NCBI RefSeq assembly: GCF_004122035.1
Contig: NZ_SAXA01000021.1
Location: forward strand, 1-49,355
Direction: 5' to 3'
DNA from: Ancylomarina salipaludis
Lineage (GTDB): Bacteria > Bacteroidota > Bacteroidia > Bacteroidales > Marinifilaceae
DNA length: 49,355 bases
The translations under genes and the position numbers were made by a program. Below, one piece after another: positions 27,902 to 37,427 of the stretch. The notes beneath the pieces are model-generated. The model did not search any database. It was not told where the DNA came from and saw only the letters and a program-made list of their open reading frames with translations. Positions within the stretch are counted from its first letter, which is position 1. Every line of letters begins with the position of its first letter.

Positions 27902-29068
27902 ATGATTTCTGAATCAGAATATGATGATATACGTCCCTATCGCGACTCTGAAGTACCAGAGGTAATAGATAGACTAATTAAAAATGATGATTTTTTAAAG
28001 TTTGCGTTGCAATTGTTTCCGGATTTATCTCGTGAAAAAATTGAAGCTAGCTTGTCACAAGTAAAAACGGTTGATGATTTTCAATCGATGTTTATTGTGC
28101 CATTGGCGGATAATATCATTAAAAACACCACAAAAGGGATTAGTATCGAAGGGCTTGATAAATTGGATAAAAATGAGAGTTATCTGTTTATTTCAGACCA
28201 TAGAGATATAATTCTGGATTCTGCTCTGTTGAATATCCTACTGTATCGCAACAATTTTTCAACAACAGAAATTGCGATTGGGTCTAATCTTTTGATTCAA
28301 CCCTGGATTAGTGATTTGGTAAAGCTGAACAAGAGTTTTGTTGTAAAACGTAATGCCTCAGTTCGGGATATGCTGGTGAATTCAAATCATCTATCATCCT
28401 ATATTGGGCATGCACTAAATACAAAAAAATCATCTGTTTGGATAGCGCAGCGTGAGGGTAGAACAAAGGATGGTGATGATAGAACACAGCAAAGTCTGCT
28501 AAAAATGTTGCAGATGAGTGGTAATAAAACCTTCGCGGAGCATTTTAAGGCTTTAAGAATTGTGCCAGTTGCTATTTCTTATGAGTATGAGCCTTGCGAT
28601 GCATTAAAATCGAGGGAACTTTTCCTAAAAGAGACTGAGGTTGGTTATAAAAAAACACCTAAGGACGATTTGTTGAGCATGCTTAAAGGAATGATCAATG
28701 AAAAGGGTAGGGTGCATTTTAGAGTTGGGAAACCCATTTCTGAAATGTTAGATGTGATAGAAGAGATGGATGATAGTCGTGATAAGTTTAAGGCTTTGGC
28801 TGAATTAATCGACTATAAAATTCATAAGAACTTTAAACTTTGGCCGGATAATTATATTGCTTTTGATATTTTAAATCACACCGATGAATATCAGGATTAT
28901 TATACTGATGAGGAAAAGGATTTGTTCTTGAAACATATGGATAAAAAATTGGGGACGGTTGATGGTGATCGTGAGAGACTTAAAGAAATATTTTTTGAAA
29001 TATATGCTAATCCGGTTAAAAATCAGATCGAATTAACGAAACCTGATTTTATTCAAGATAATCTATAA
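27902..29068 (+). CDS. 1-acylglycerol-3-phosphate acyltransferase-like protein
   Basis: 388-residue PlsC-superfamily acyltransferase, probably acting on a lipid or glycolipid at the inner membrane face. The expected HX4D catalytic motif appears as SDHRDIILDS, i.e. His and Asp separated by five residues, a variant; the other blocks are visible as FVVKRN (about 140) and AQREGRTKDGDD (about 181), with a VPVAISYEYEPCD segment further on. There is no signal peptide and no strong membrane span. The substrate is unknown. It stands alone with its own promoter. Confidence 0.8.
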   Translation: MISESEYDDIRPYRDSEVPEVIDRLIKNDDFLKFALQLFPDLSREKIEASLSQVKTVDDFQSMFIVPLADNIIKNTTKGISIEGLDKLDKNESYLFISDHRDIILDSALLNILLYRNNFSTTEIAIGSNLLIQPWISDLVKLNKSFVVKRNASVRDMLVNSNHLSSYIGHALNTKKSSVWIAQREGRTKDGDDRTQQSLLKMLQMSGNKTFAEHFKALRIVPVAISYEYEPCDALKSRELFLKETEVGYKKTPKDDLLSMLKGMINEKGRVHFRVGKPISEMLDVIEEMDDSRDKFKALAELIDYKIHKNFKLWPDNYIAFDILNHTDEYQDYYTDEEKDLFLKHMDKKLGTVDGDRERLKEIFFEIYANPVKNQIELTKPDFIQDNL

Positions 29069-29132
29069 ACAATTGTGATATTAGATATTTAACACCTGTC
29101 ACAATCTAATTGTATTACCAATTTTAATAAGG

Positions 29133-29336
29133 ATGAAACTAATTAAATTTATTTTGATCATGTCTACCTTCCTGATTATGGTAGCAAGTGTTCTTAATCT
29201 ACTGCATTCATCGGGTGAATCAGGAGATAAAACAGGAATTTATATTGAACTGTTTGTTATGTTTTTATTAACGCTAACAATGGTTCTTTTAAATAATCTG
29301 GAAAAGAAAATGAAGAATCTGGAGCAAGATAAATAA
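29133..29336 (+). CDS. Small two-span membrane protein
   Basis: 67 residues with hydrophobic spans at about 5-24 and 39-56 and a basic tail (NNLEKKMKNLEQDK). It starts at ATG 29133 after the acyltransferase and ends 37 bases before the next small gene. There is no recognised family. Confidence 0.62.
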   Translation: MKLIKFILIMSTFLIMVASVLNLLHSSGESGDKTGIYIELFVMFLLTLTMVLLNNLEKKMKNLEQDK

Positions 29337-29373
29337 GGCTCTGATATTGTTTTTATCAAGTAATCGAATTGAG

Positions 29374-29661
29374 ATGATTAAGTTTAAGCGACATATAAAG
29401 GTTGATGGTGAGATTTTCGAAACCTGGATGGGATTGGAGATTAAGAAAAAAGGTGGAAGGCCTAATGTTAGTGTTTATTATTATACTGATGATCCTGAGC
29501 TTGAAATGAGTGCTCATCATTTAATCAAAGCCAATTTTCAAAGTAAAGATGAGGCTGTTAAGCATGGTTGTTTGTTTATGCGTGCCATGTATAAAGATAT
29601 GATTAAACGTGAAAAAGGCCTTGTCAATAACGATGAGGAGGAAAATGAAGTGGACTGGTAG
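29374..29661 (+). CDS. Small conserved hypothetical protein
   Basis: 95 residues from ATG 29374 (MIKFKRHIKVDGEIFETWMG); an upstream TTG at 29347 is less likely. It is a mixed alpha/beta protein with a basic N-terminus and acidic C-terminus (NNDEEENEVDW), without signal or membrane span. A terminator follows. The function is unknown. Confidence 0.7.
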   Translation: MIKFKRHIKVDGEIFETWMGLEIKKKGGRPNVSVYYYTDDPELEMSAHHLIKANFQSKDEAVKHGCLFMRAMYKDMIKREKGLVNNDEEENEVDW

Positions 29662-29683
29662 TCCATAAATAAAGATATTTTAG

Positions 29684-29718
29684 AGACCATCGAATTTATT
29701 TCGTTGGTCTTTTTTTTG
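29684..29718 (+). terminator. Terminator after the small protein gene
   Basis: AGACCATCGAA and TTCGTTGGTCT pair with one mismatch around a five-base loop, followed by eight T. Confidence 0.9.
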
Positions 29719-29743
29719 CCTGATATTTTGCTGATCAGTTATA

Positions 29744-29778
29744 AAAAATAAAGGCTATCCCATTTTGAGATAGCCTTT
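29744..29778 (-). terminator. Terminator of aspS
   Basis: On the minus strand AAAGGCTATCTC and GGGATAGCCTTT form a near-perfect stem, followed by ATTTTTTAT. It lies about 30 bases after the aspS stop. Confidence 0.88.
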
Positions 29779-29803
29779 GCAGATGTATTTAGAAGCTTGA
29801 GAG

Positions 29804-31564
29804 TTATTTTTTCTCAATTGCTTTTAGTGCTAAATTTAATTCTTCCAATTGTGATTCAGCAATTGTTGATGGTGAATCAATCATCACATCGCGACCCGAA
29901 TTATTTTTAGGGAAAGCAATGACGTCACGGATAGATTCGATACCAGCAAATAGCGATGCCAAACGGTCAAATCCAAAAGCAATTCCACCATGTGGAGGCG
30001 CACCATATTTGAAAGCATTCATCAGGAATCCAAATTGCTCCTGAGCCTCTTCATCGGTGAAACCTAAATGCTTAAACATTTGAGCTTGAAGTTCGGTGTC
30101 GTGAATACGGATAGATCCACCACCAATTTCAACACCATTGATAACCAAGTCGTATGCATTTGCACGAACAGCTCCCGGTTCAGTCTCCAACAAATGAAGA
30201 TCTTCTTTTTTAGGAGATGTAAATGGATGGTGCATCGCGTGGAAACGTTTATTGTCTTCATCCCACTCCAATAGAGGGAAATCAACGACCCAAAGCGGAG
30301 AGAATTTCTTATTGTCTCTTAATCCAAGTTGTGAGCCCATTTCAAGACGTAATTCAGAAAGTTGAGGCAGTGTTGTGTTACGATCGCCAACAAGAATTAG
30401 CAATAAGTCTCCAGGTTTTGCCTGACAAGCTTCAGCCCACTTTTGCAGGTGTTCGGCAGAATAAAATTTATCTACAGATGATTTGAATGAACCATCCTCG
30501 TTATATTTTACGTAAACAAGTCCTTTTGCACCGATTTGAGGTTTTTTCACAAAATCGGTCAACTGATCCAGTTGTTTACGTGTGTATGATGCACAACCTG
30601 TTGCACAGATTGCACCAATATATTCAGCTTCATCAAATACTTTGAAATCATTCCCTTTAGCAATAACGCTTAGGTCAACAAATTTCATATCGAAACGTGT
30701 GTCAGGCTTGTCGTTACCATAATAAGTCATGGCGTCAGCATAGTCTAATCTAGGAAAATCGAAGTTTAACTCAACATTTTTCAATTTTTTGAATAAATGT
30801 TTGGTTAGGCTTTCAAAAGTATTTAAGATATCGTCCTGCTCCACGAAGGCCATTTCGCAATCAATCTGTGTAAACTCAGGCTGGCGGTCAGCACGAAGGT
30901 CTTCGTCGCGGAAACATTTTACAATTTGGTAATAACGGTCGAAACCGGAAATCATCAACAGCTGTTTGAAAACCTGAGGTGATTGTGGCAGAGCGTAAAA
31001 TTCACCGGGATTCATACGTGATGGCACAATAAAGTCACGAGCTCCTTCAGGAGTCGATTTAATCAATACAGGAGTTTCCGTTTCGATAAAATTCAGTTGA
31101 TCAAGGAAATTGCGAATTTCGATCCCCATTTTATGGCGTAATACTAAATTCTCACGAACACAGTTTCGGCGTAAATCAAGGTAACGGTATTTCATTCTCA
31201 ATTCGTCTCCGCCATCTGTATTATCTTCGATAGTAAAAGGAGGGATAATTGATTTGCTCAAGACTTCAATTTTCTCAGCAATGATTTCAATATCTCCGGT
31301 TGGGATTTTTGAGTTTTTGCTTTGACGTTCGTGAATGGTTCCGGTAATTGCAACAACAAATTCACGACCTAATTTTCTAGCCTGAGCACAAAGCTCCGGA
31401 TTTGTTTCCATATCGAAAACAAACTGAGTAATACCATAACGATCACGCAGATCGACAAAGGTCATTCCTCCCAGATCACGTGCTTTTTGCACCCAACCAC
31501 TAAGGGTTACTGTTTCCTTTACATTTTGAATTCTTAATTCACCACAAGTATGAGTTCTATACAT
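29804..31564 (-). CDS. aspS: Aspartyl-tRNA synthetase
   Basis: Class II synthetase charging tRNA-Asp. The OB-fold anticodon-binding domain (about 1-110) starts [15 protein letters not shown] and holds [20 protein letters not shown]. The catalytic core has class II motif 2 ([18 protein letters not shown]) and motif 3 ([13 protein letters not shown], near the C-terminus), with the bacterial GAD insertion between (about 285-400). The 586-residue length is normal for the bacterial form. I cannot tell whether it is discriminating or also charges tRNA-Asn. It is monocistronic with its own terminator. Confidence 0.98.
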   Translation of the reverse strand: MYRTHTCGELRIQNVKETVTLSGWVQKARDLGGMTFVDLRDRYGITQFVFDMETNPELCAQARKLGREFVVAITGTIHERQSKNSKIPTGDIEIIAEKIEVLSKSIIPPFTIEDNTDGGDELRMKYRYLDLRRNCVRENLVLRHKMGIEIRNFLDQLNFIETETPVLIKSTPEGARDFIVPSRMNPGEFYALPQSPQVFKQLLMISGFDRYYQIVKCFRDEDLRADRQPEFTQIDCEMAFVEQDDILNTFESLTKHLFKKLKNVELNFDFPRLDYADAMTYYGNDKPDTRFDMKFVDLSVIAKGNDFKVFDEAEYIGAICATGCASYTRKQLDQLTDFVKKPQIGAKGLVYVKYNEDGSFKSSVDKFYSAEHLQKWAEACQAKPGDLLLILVGDRNTTLPQLSELRLEMGSQLGLRDNKKFSPLWVVDFPLLEWDEDNKRFHAMHHPFTSPKKEDLHLLETEPGAVRANAYDLVINGVEIGGGSIRIHDTELQAQMFKHLGFTDEEAQEQFGFLMNAFKYGAPPHGGIAFGFDRLASLFAGIESIRDVIAFPKNNSGRDVMIDSPSTIAESQLEELNLALKAIEKK

Positions 31565-31746
31565 CTTATTCCTATTTTATTAACTTTGCGAAAATACTAA
31601 GTTTTTGCGAATTAGAACAGATTTTTTTTGAAATAGGGCAGGCTTTTACTTTTTATCTTGTTTAGTGACACCCTAAAGAAGAGCTTGATGCTTTTATTTA
31701 AAATATCTGGCAAGACAAACGACAATAATTTTGAAATACAGACTTT

Positions 31747-32199
31747 ATGGAAGAAATGATTAATCCGTTCTCTGATGAATATTTTATGAAACAAGCTTTG
31801 GAAGAAGCTCATAAGGCTTTTGATGAAGATGAAATACCCGTAGGAGCCATTGTTGTTTGTAATAACCGAATTATTGCAAGAGCACATAATTTAACCGAAC
31901 GCTTGAATGATGTCACAGCCCATGCCGAGATGCAGGCCATTACTGCTGCAGCGAATTATTTAGGCGGAAAGTATCTGAAGGATTGTACCTTGTATGTAAC
32001 GCTTGAACCTTGTAATATGTGTGCCGGCGCTTTGGCCTGGTCGCAGATTAGTCGTATCGTTTATGGTGCAGGAGATAAAAAAAGAGGTTTTTCGGCATTT
32101 TCACCTTCGCCACTTCATCCTCGAACGGAACTTATAACCGGGATTCTCGAAGAGGCCTGTGCTGATTTGGTAAAGCGCTTCTTTGTGAAGAAGAGATAA
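31747..32199 (+). CDS. tadA: Nucleoside/tRNA adenosine deaminase
   Basis: Zinc deaminase, probably converting A34 to inosine in tRNA-Arg. The zinc site is HAE (59-61) plus PCNMC (88-92), and the VTLEPCNMCAGALAWSQI block is characteristic of TadA. The 150-residue length fits. ATG 31747 is used; ATG 31759 is an alternative. A guanine deaminase of the same fold cannot be fully excluded. It is divergent from aspS, with 180 bases between that hold no further gene. Confidence 0.9.
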   Translation: MEEMINPFSDEYFMKQALEEAHKAFDEDEIPVGAIVVCNNRIIARAHNLTERLNDVTAHAEMQAITAAANYLGGKYLKDCTLYVTLEPCNMCAGALAWSQISRIVYGAGDKKRGFSAFSPSPLHPRTELITGILEEACADLVKRFFVKKR

Positions 32200-32363
32200 G
32201 TTGTGTTATTTTATGATCCCTAATTTTGAATCCCCAAACAAAAGCATTATTTTAGCGAGCTCAAAATCCGAAAAGAAGTAAACTGGGGTTTTATTAGGGG
32301 TAATTTAACCTTTTTACGGATTTAGGATTGCTACAATCCAACCATTTATATCATCCATCTCTC

Positions 32364-32398
32364 TTTGTTGAAAGTGTTTAAAATCTTTTATAGATTTG
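32364..32398 (+). promoter_or_regulatory. deoD promoter
   Basis: TTTGTTG (32364-32370), a 20-base spacer and TAGATTTG (32391-32398) match the Bacteroidota -33/-7 consensus very well. The leader to the deoD ATG would be about 60 bases. The rest of the 32200-32468 gap shows no gene. Confidence 0.75.
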
Positions 32399-32468
32399 TG
32401 TATCCTCGTGCGATAGCTATTGTTCCGGGATAACACCTTTTGATTGAAACACATTTAAAATTAATATT

Positions 32469-33185
32469 ATGAGTGCACACAACGAGGCTAAAATGGGTGA
32501 TATCGCGGAAACCATCCTGTTACCCGGAGATCCATTAAGAGCAAAATATATTGCAGATAACTTCCTTGAGGATGTTGTTTGTTATAATAAGGTGAGAAAT
32601 ATGTTAGGTTTCACCGGAACTTATAAAGGGAAACGTATTTCTGTACAAGGAACGGGTATGGGTGTGCCTTCGATTGGAATTTATACTCATGAGTTAATCA
32701 CTCAATATGGTGTTAAAAATGTGATTCGTATCGGAACTTGTGGGTCATTTAATCACGATGTGAAAGTTTTTGATGTGATTCTAGCCATGACTTCATGTAC
32801 CGATTCTGCAATCAACAGAAACCTTTTCAGAGGGATGGATTATGCGCCATGTGCTGATTTTGGTTTGTTGTCTGATGCACACCAGTCTGCCAAAGAGCAA
32901 GGTGTAAATATTAAAGTTGGATCAACCCTTACGTCTGATATTTTTTATCACGACTTGGATAATAATCCGGAACCATTTAAAATTTGGGCTGACTATGGCG
33001 TATTAGCTGTAGAAATGGAAGCCACTGCTTTATATACTATTGCAGCTCGTCATAAGGCTAAAGCTTTGGCTATTTTGACAGTTAGCGATCATATTTTAAC
33101 AGGAGAAGAAACAACCGCTGAAGAGCGTCAAACCTCATTGAATACAATGATTACAATTGGTTTGGAAACTGCAATCAAGCAATAA
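32469..33185 (+). CDS. deoD: Purine-nucleoside phosphorylase, DeoD type
   Basis: Hexameric cytosolic PNP that splits purine (deoxy)nucleosides with phosphate in salvage. 238 residues with [18 protein letters not shown] near 17, the phosphate-site [15 protein letters not shown] near 64, GTCGSF near 92, and the nucleoside-site [20 protein letters not shown] near 182 (Glu-Met-Glu). Asp206 region [11 protein letters not shown] is present. It has its own promoter and terminator. Confidence 0.97.
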   Translation: MSAHNEAKMGDIAETILLPGDPLRAKYIADNFLEDVVCYNKVRNMLGFTGTYKGKRISVQGTGMGVPSIGIYTHELITQYGVKNVIRIGTCGSFNHDVKVFDVILAMTSCTDSAINRNLFRGMDYAPCADFGLLSDAHQSAKEQGVNIKVGSTLTSDIFYHDLDNNPEPFKIWADYGVLAVEMEATALYTIAARHKAKALAILTVSDHILTGEETTAEERQTSLNTMITIGLETAIKQ

Positions 33186-33213
33186 TTTAGATCTAAAAAG
33201 ATTGCATTTTAAG

Positions 33214-33246
33214 AGGAGAAGCTTTGGGGAGTTTCTCCTTTTTTTA
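33214..33246 (+). terminator. Terminator of deoD
   Basis: AGGAGAA and TTCTCCT form a 7-bp stem, extended by weaker pairs, and run into seven T. Confidence 0.85.
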
Positions 33247-33292
33247 TGTGTGTGCATTTTACACTATTTTTTCAATAAGTGAATTAAAGTTT

Positions 33293-33300
33293 TATATTTG
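33293..33300 (+). promoter_or_regulatory. Candidate promoter -7 box of the TPR-HTH gene
   Basis: TATATTTG matches TAnnTTTG exactly, 24 bases before the ATG at 33325. The -33 region is T-rich but lacks a clear TTG. Confidence 0.55.
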
Positions 33301-33324
33301 AGATGTTCTTAAATCTTAATCCCC

Positions 33325-35178
33325 ATGAGAATTCTACATAGCATTTTCTTCATTTTCCTATTTGTTATTTCTTTTGCAGGAAATATCGATGAGGAAAAAA
33401 TTGACAGCCTGGAAAATAAGCTGCAAAAAGTTGATGATGCGGATAAGATCGAACTCTTGTTAAAACTTTGTGAAGAGCTTGTTGAGAACGATTCTGAGAA
33501 GTGTATTGCTTATGCTCAGGAAGCTCTAAGACTATCACAAAAGCTAAACCATCCCCGATCTCAGGTTAAAGCATTGATTTTTCTAGGTAGAGAGGATTCA
33601 AATTTAGGTAACTATTTTGAAGGTTTGCAACACTTTAAAGAGGCAGTAGAAATTGCTGATAGTGAGAATTATGGAGAAGGCTTGGTTGATTCCTGGAACG
33701 AATTAGGGATTACATATTTTAGTATGGGAAATTATGATGAGGCCTTAAGTTACTACTTCCGAACATTAAAAAAAGCTGAGGAAATTCAATATCAGGAGAG
33801 GGTTATTGCAGTTCAAACCAATATTGCAATTATCTATTCTATTTATAAAGATCATACAAAAGCATTGGAGTGGTTTGATAAGCTATTAAAAATATATCAA
33901 CAAGAAAATAATCCCTTGCTGGTAGCTAAGACGCTTGTTAATATGGCTATTATTCTTGATGAGTTAGGTGATCTTGATAAAGGTTTAGATTATTTGTCAA
34001 AGGCAATTCCGGTTTTTAAAGAATTTGATGAAAAGCAGATGTTGGCCTCAACTCTGAACTCTCAAGGTGATTTGTATTTAAAAAAGCAGAATTATAAGGA
34101 AGCTTATCAGGATTATAAATCCGCGCTGGAAATTTCCAAATCAATCAAATTTGAGAGAGGTGTGGTATCGGCTTCTTTTAATCTTGGAGAATATTTTTCT
34201 GCTCTTAAAAACTATAATAAGGCGCTTAATTTTTATGAAGAGGCACTGAGTGTTGCTATCAAGGCAGGATATAAAGAGAATATAAAAGATTGCTACGGAG
34301 GGATTTCGAAGGTGTATACCATGCAAAAAGATTATTCCAAAGCTTTGGAAAACATGAAGCTCTTTATGGTTTATAAGGATGAGATATACAACGATAATAC
34401 ACAAAAGCAGATTAATGAACTGCAGATAAAATACGAAACAGAAAAAAAAGAGGAAGAAATTGCAGGTTTGCAGTTAAGAATGAAAATTCAACGAAGAAAT
34501 CAGATCATCCTTATTATTGGTTTGTTAATAATATCTTTTTTAATTCTCAGGGTTTTGCATTTGAAACAGATCAATTTGAAAAGGAAGAATCTATTGCTTG
34601 AGCAGGTTAGTTTAATGGATAAATTGGCTTTGGAAAAGATGGATTCCGAAAAAAGAGAGAAAGATCATGAGAATCTCAGACTGCAGGAAGAACTGCGCTC
34701 CAAAGAAGAAATTAACCGTTTGAAGCAGTTGAAGTATTTGGAAGAATTGAAACATAAAGAGCGGGAGTTGGCAGCAAATGCCTTGCATGTAGTAAGTAAA
34801 AACGAAACTCTTGAAAGTTTGAAGAAATCAGTTGAAACCGTTATGGCTTCTGATAAAGATGAAATGAAACGTCTGTTAAAAGGACTTATTCAGGAAATTG
34901 ATAGCAACATCAATCTGGATCAGGATTGGGATGTTTTTAAAATGCATTTTGAAGAAGTTCATCAGGATTTCTTTAGACGTTTGGTCGACAGATATACTGA
35001 TTTAAATACAAATGATTTAAAGTTTTGTGCCTACCTAAGGTTGAATTTAGATGCCAAGGAAATTGCCAGAATTTTAAATATCTCTGTTAATGCTATTGAA
35101 AAGAGGCGTTACAGACTAAGAAAAAAATTGGAGTTGAGCCCCTCAGATAATCTTTTCGAATTCCTAAGTAACTTATAA
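33325..35178 (+). CDS. Membrane-anchored TPR protein with LuxR-like HTH
   Basis: 617 residues: signal peptide or anchor (about 1-18), about seven tetratricopeptide repeats (about 60-360; for example NELGITYFSMGNYDEALSYY), a membrane span (about 392-411, NQIILIIGLLIISFLILRVL), a long coiled coil (about 415-490), then a winged/LuxR-like HTH (about 555-605, NLDAKEIARILNISVNAIEK). The TPRs would sit outside the cytoplasmic membrane and the DNA-binding part inside, a one-component membrane regulator layout common in Bacteroidota. It lies just upstream of the ECF sigma/FecR/SusC locus and may control it. The ligand is unknown. Confidence 0.88.
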   Translation: MRILHSIFFIFLFVISFAGNIDEEKIDSLENKLQKVDDADKIELLLKLCEELVENDSEKCIAYAQEALRLSQKLNHPRSQVKALIFLGREDSNLGNYFEGLQHFKEAVEIADSENYGEGLVDSWNELGITYFSMGNYDEALSYYFRTLKKAEEIQYQERVIAVQTNIAIIYSIYKDHTKALEWFDKLLKIYQQENNPLLVAKTLVNMAIILDELGDLDKGLDYLSKAIPVFKEFDEKQMLASTLNSQGDLYLKKQNYKEAYQDYKSALEISKSIKFERGVVSASFNLGEYFSALKNYNKALNFYEEALSVAIKAGYKENIKDCYGGISKVYTMQKDYSKALENMKLFMVYKDEIYNDNTQKQINELQIKYETEKKEEEIAGLQLRMKIQRRNQIILIIGLLIISFLILRVLHLKQINLKRKNLLLEQVSLMDKLALEKMDSEKREKDHENLRLQEELRSKEEINRLKQLKYLEELKHKERELAANALHVVSKNETLESLKKSVETVMASDKDEMKRLLKGLIQEIDSNINLDQDWDVFKMHFEEVHQDFFRRLVDRYTDLNTNDLKFCAYLRLNLDAKEIARILNISVNAIEKRRYRLRKKLELSPSDNLFEFLSNL

Positions 35179-35252
35179 AAAACTGAGAATCTATAAGAAA
35201 TGAATTGAATCCTATAGATCTATTTCAGACATTCTCTGTTATTTCCATCAAG

Positions 35253-35347
35253 CTTAAATTGCCAGTAATTTAAGTTGTTTTCAATGAGCGACCCCTTTTG
35301 TCTATATGGATTTTGAGGCTGAGACCCCTTTTGTCTAGTCTTTAAAA
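35253..35347 (+). promoter_or_regulatory. Palindrome and direct repeats upstream of the ECF sigma gene
   Basis: CTTAAATT-GCCAGT-AATTTAAG is a perfect 8-bp inverted repeat (35253-35274). GACCCCTTTTGTCTA occurs twice (35290-35304 and 35333-35347), 43 bases apart, close to four helix turns. Repeated 15-bp words in a 270-base gap are not expected by chance and look like sites for a DNA-binding protein, perhaps the HTH of the preceding gene. Confidence 0.6.
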
Positions 35348-35451
35348 ACGGCTTTAGTCTTTGATATTAATAGTTTTATGCACAGCATTTGGGGAGTCCC
35401 TAATTCTCCCTGAGTACGCTTAAAATTTGTTAATCCAAAACGATAGCCACA

Positions 35452-35970
35452 GTGAACAGAAAAGAATTTAAACTATTTTTTGAAAACTTCTATTCCAGTT
35501 TGTGTTTGTTTGCCCGAAAGTATGTGAACGATACCGATGTAGCAGCAGATATGGCTCAGGAGGCTTTTATTAAATTATGGAAGGGGAAGGAGGCATTTGA
35601 TAATGAAAATGCCATGAAAGGATATCTGTATATGGTTACCCGAAACAGTTGTCTAAATCATATTAAACATTCCAAAGTTGTGTTAGATTTCGCGCTTCAA
35701 GCTATGGAAAAAGAGTTGTTTTTTAGAGACAATATTCTGGAGCAGGAAACATACTATGAAATTCATAAGGCTATTGAGATTTTACCTTCTCAAGGAAAAA
35801 GAGTCGTTCAGATGAGTATGAAGGGACTTAAAAATCCGGAGATTGCCCTTCGTTTAAATGTATCTATAAATACTGTCAAGTCCGTAAAAGCAAATGCGTA
35901 CCGTTTGCTTCGTTTACAATTGAAGGACAGTGTTGTTTCTCTGATAATATTAATTGGGTTTTTTATATAA
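35452..35970 (+). CDS. ECF RNA polymerase sigma factor, FecI type
   Basis: 172-residue sigma-70 family member of the extracytoplasmic group. Region 2 includes ADMAQEAFIKLWKGK and GYLYMVTRNSCLNHIKH; region 4 includes GLKNPEIALRLNVSINTVKSVKA. It starts with GTG at 35452 (NRKEFKLFFENFYSSLC follows), with no better ATG. The C-terminus ends in a hydrophobic VVSLIILIGFFI, longer than needed for region 4. With the FecR-type gene and STN-SusC downstream it should be released by substrate binding at the outer membrane. A terminator lies between it and fecR. Confidence 0.92.
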   Translation: MNRKEFKLFFENFYSSLCLFARKYVNDTDVAADMAQEAFIKLWKGKEAFDNENAMKGYLYMVTRNSCLNHIKHSKVVLDFALQAMEKELFFRDNILEQETYYEIHKAIEILPSQGKRVVQMSMKGLKNPEIALRLNVSINTVKSVKANAYRLLRLQLKDSVVSLIILIGFFI

Positions 35971-36004
35971 AACTCTTGTTTTAGATTTAATCACAGATTG
36001 ATAT

Positions 36005-36035
36005 CAGGGTCCATCCGGACTCTGACTTTTTTTTT
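36005..36035 (+). terminator. Intrinsic terminator between sigma factor and FecR genes
   Basis: CAGGGTCC (36005-36012) and GGACTCTG (36017-36024) pair fully, counting one G.T, around ATCC, followed by AC and nine T. It would uncouple the sigma factor transcript from the anti-sigma gene unless there is read-through. Confidence 0.8.
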
Positions 36036-36155
36036 CAAAAAAATAAACTGTCTCCCACCCTCTTTAATTTCTGAGTTGTTATAGTCGTATAATGTTTGGA
36101 GTGAAGGGTTCGTGTGGAGAACAAAAGTCCAACTTTAATCTTATAAATTTTCCGA

Positions 36156-37337
36156 GTGAATAGAATTGACCATCATATAAGAATATCTCAGTTGATTGCC
36201 AAAGAAGTAAATTTTGGTTTAGATGAATCTGAGAGACAGGAGTTGAATGCCTGGATCAATAATAGTGAAGAGAACCAAATAGCTTACGAGAGAATTCGCA
36301 ATCAAGAGGAGTTTTTGAATTGGGATGAAAATTTTCATCAGGTGAATGTTGATGAAGGATGGGAAAGATTTGAGAAAGCACTGACTCCCAGTAGAGTGAA
36401 ATTCGCGTTTCAGACGATTTTTCGTTATGCCGCAGTGTTATTTGTTCCTCTGTTTTTAGCCGGAGTTGCCTATTATTTATACGATGATTTAAGTAAGCAG
36501 ACTTCATATCAAAATATTGCTCGAATCGACGTGAAAAAGCCAGAAGCTCAGTTGATTCTAGCAGATGGACAAAAGGTGAGCTTGTGTAATAAGGGGATTT
36601 CTGCATTGAAAGAAAAGGATGGAACTCAGATTGAAAAAGGGGAGGGACGTTTAAAATATCAGGCAGGAAATGATAAGAGAACTTTATTGTACAATACAGT
36701 TAGGATACCCAAGGGGAGCGAGTATGAGTTGGTACTTGCCGACGGGACAAAGGTGCATTTGAATGCCATGAGTTCTTTGAAATTTCCTATTCAATTTATA
36801 GGGAAAACAAGAGGTGTAGAATTGACTGGAGAGGCCTATTTTGAGGTGAGTAAGGATGCTAAACACCCTTTTGTTATAGATGTTATGGGAACTAAAGTTG
36901 AAGTTTTAGGGACTTCTTTTAACGTGAAGGCCTATAAAGAGGATGAGAATGTGGTGACCACTTTGGTAGAAGGAAGTGTAAAGGTTCGTTCTTCAGGTTT
37001 TAAGGCTAAAACGATGATGCTGGAACCTGGCCAGCAGGCAGTTGTTAGTGAAAAGTCTGGTGCTATAAAGATGCAGAATGTAGATGTGAATCTGTTTACA
37101 TCCTGGAGGGAAGGCGTTTTTTTATTTAAAGATGAACGAATTGAGGATATTATGACAGAATTGTCCAGATGGTACGATTTAAAGGTGTTTTATAAGAATC
37201 AATCTATAAAAGAATATCGTTTTGGAGGTCATTTTAATCGGAATAGTGAGATCGGTTCCATTATGGAAATGTTTGAGCTGACCCGTAAAGTAGATGTTGA
37301 AATTAATGGTCAAACCATTGTAATTGGTGAAAAATAA
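36156..37337 (+). CDS. FecR family anti-sigma/signal transducer
   Basis: 393-residue inner-membrane protein that holds the ECF sigma factor and receives the signal from an STN-bearing outer-membrane receptor. The N-terminal cytoplasmic anti-sigma part (about 1-85) is followed by one span (about 89-107, AAVLFVPLFLAGVAYYLY), the periplasmic FecR domain (RIPKGSEYELVLADGTKVHLN near 180, GEAYFEVSKDAKHPFVID near 226) and a C-terminal DUF4974-type part (ELSRWYDLKVFYKNQS near 344). It begins with GTG at 36156, as the sigma gene does. Confidence 0.94.
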   Translation: MNRIDHHIRISQLIAKEVNFGLDESERQELNAWINNSEENQIAYERIRNQEEFLNWDENFHQVNVDEGWERFEKALTPSRVKFAFQTIFRYAAVLFVPLFLAGVAYYLYDDLSKQTSYQNIARIDVKKPEAQLILADGQKVSLCNKGISALKEKDGTQIEKGEGRLKYQAGNDKRTLLYNTVRIPKGSEYELVLADGTKVHLNAMSSLKFPIQFIGKTRGVELTGEAYFEVSKDAKHPFVIDVMGTKVEVLGTSFNVKAYKEDENVVTTLVEGSVKVRSSGFKAKTMMLEPGQQAVVSEKSGAIKMQNVDVNLFTSWREGVFLFKDERIEDIMTELSRWYDLKVFYKNQSIKEYRFGGHFNRNSEIGSIMEMFELTRKVDVEINGQTIVIGEK

Positions 37338-37338
37338 A

Positions 37339-37390
37339 ACAGGAAATGCTGCAACATTTCCTGTCTCTGATATTTCTGCTGTCACAGAAA
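37339..37390 (+). promoter_or_regulatory. Two hairpins between fecR and the SusC-like gene
   Basis: ACAGGAAATG and CATTTCCTGT form a perfect 10-bp stem (37339-37364); directly after it ATTTCTG and CAGAAAT form a 7-bp stem (37371-37390). There is no T-tract. They probably set different amounts of regulator and receptor mRNA by processing or stabilisation. Confidence 0.55.
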
Positions 37391-37427
37391 TTTTGAATTT
37401 AAGTGTAACCTAAATCTTTACAAAGTT

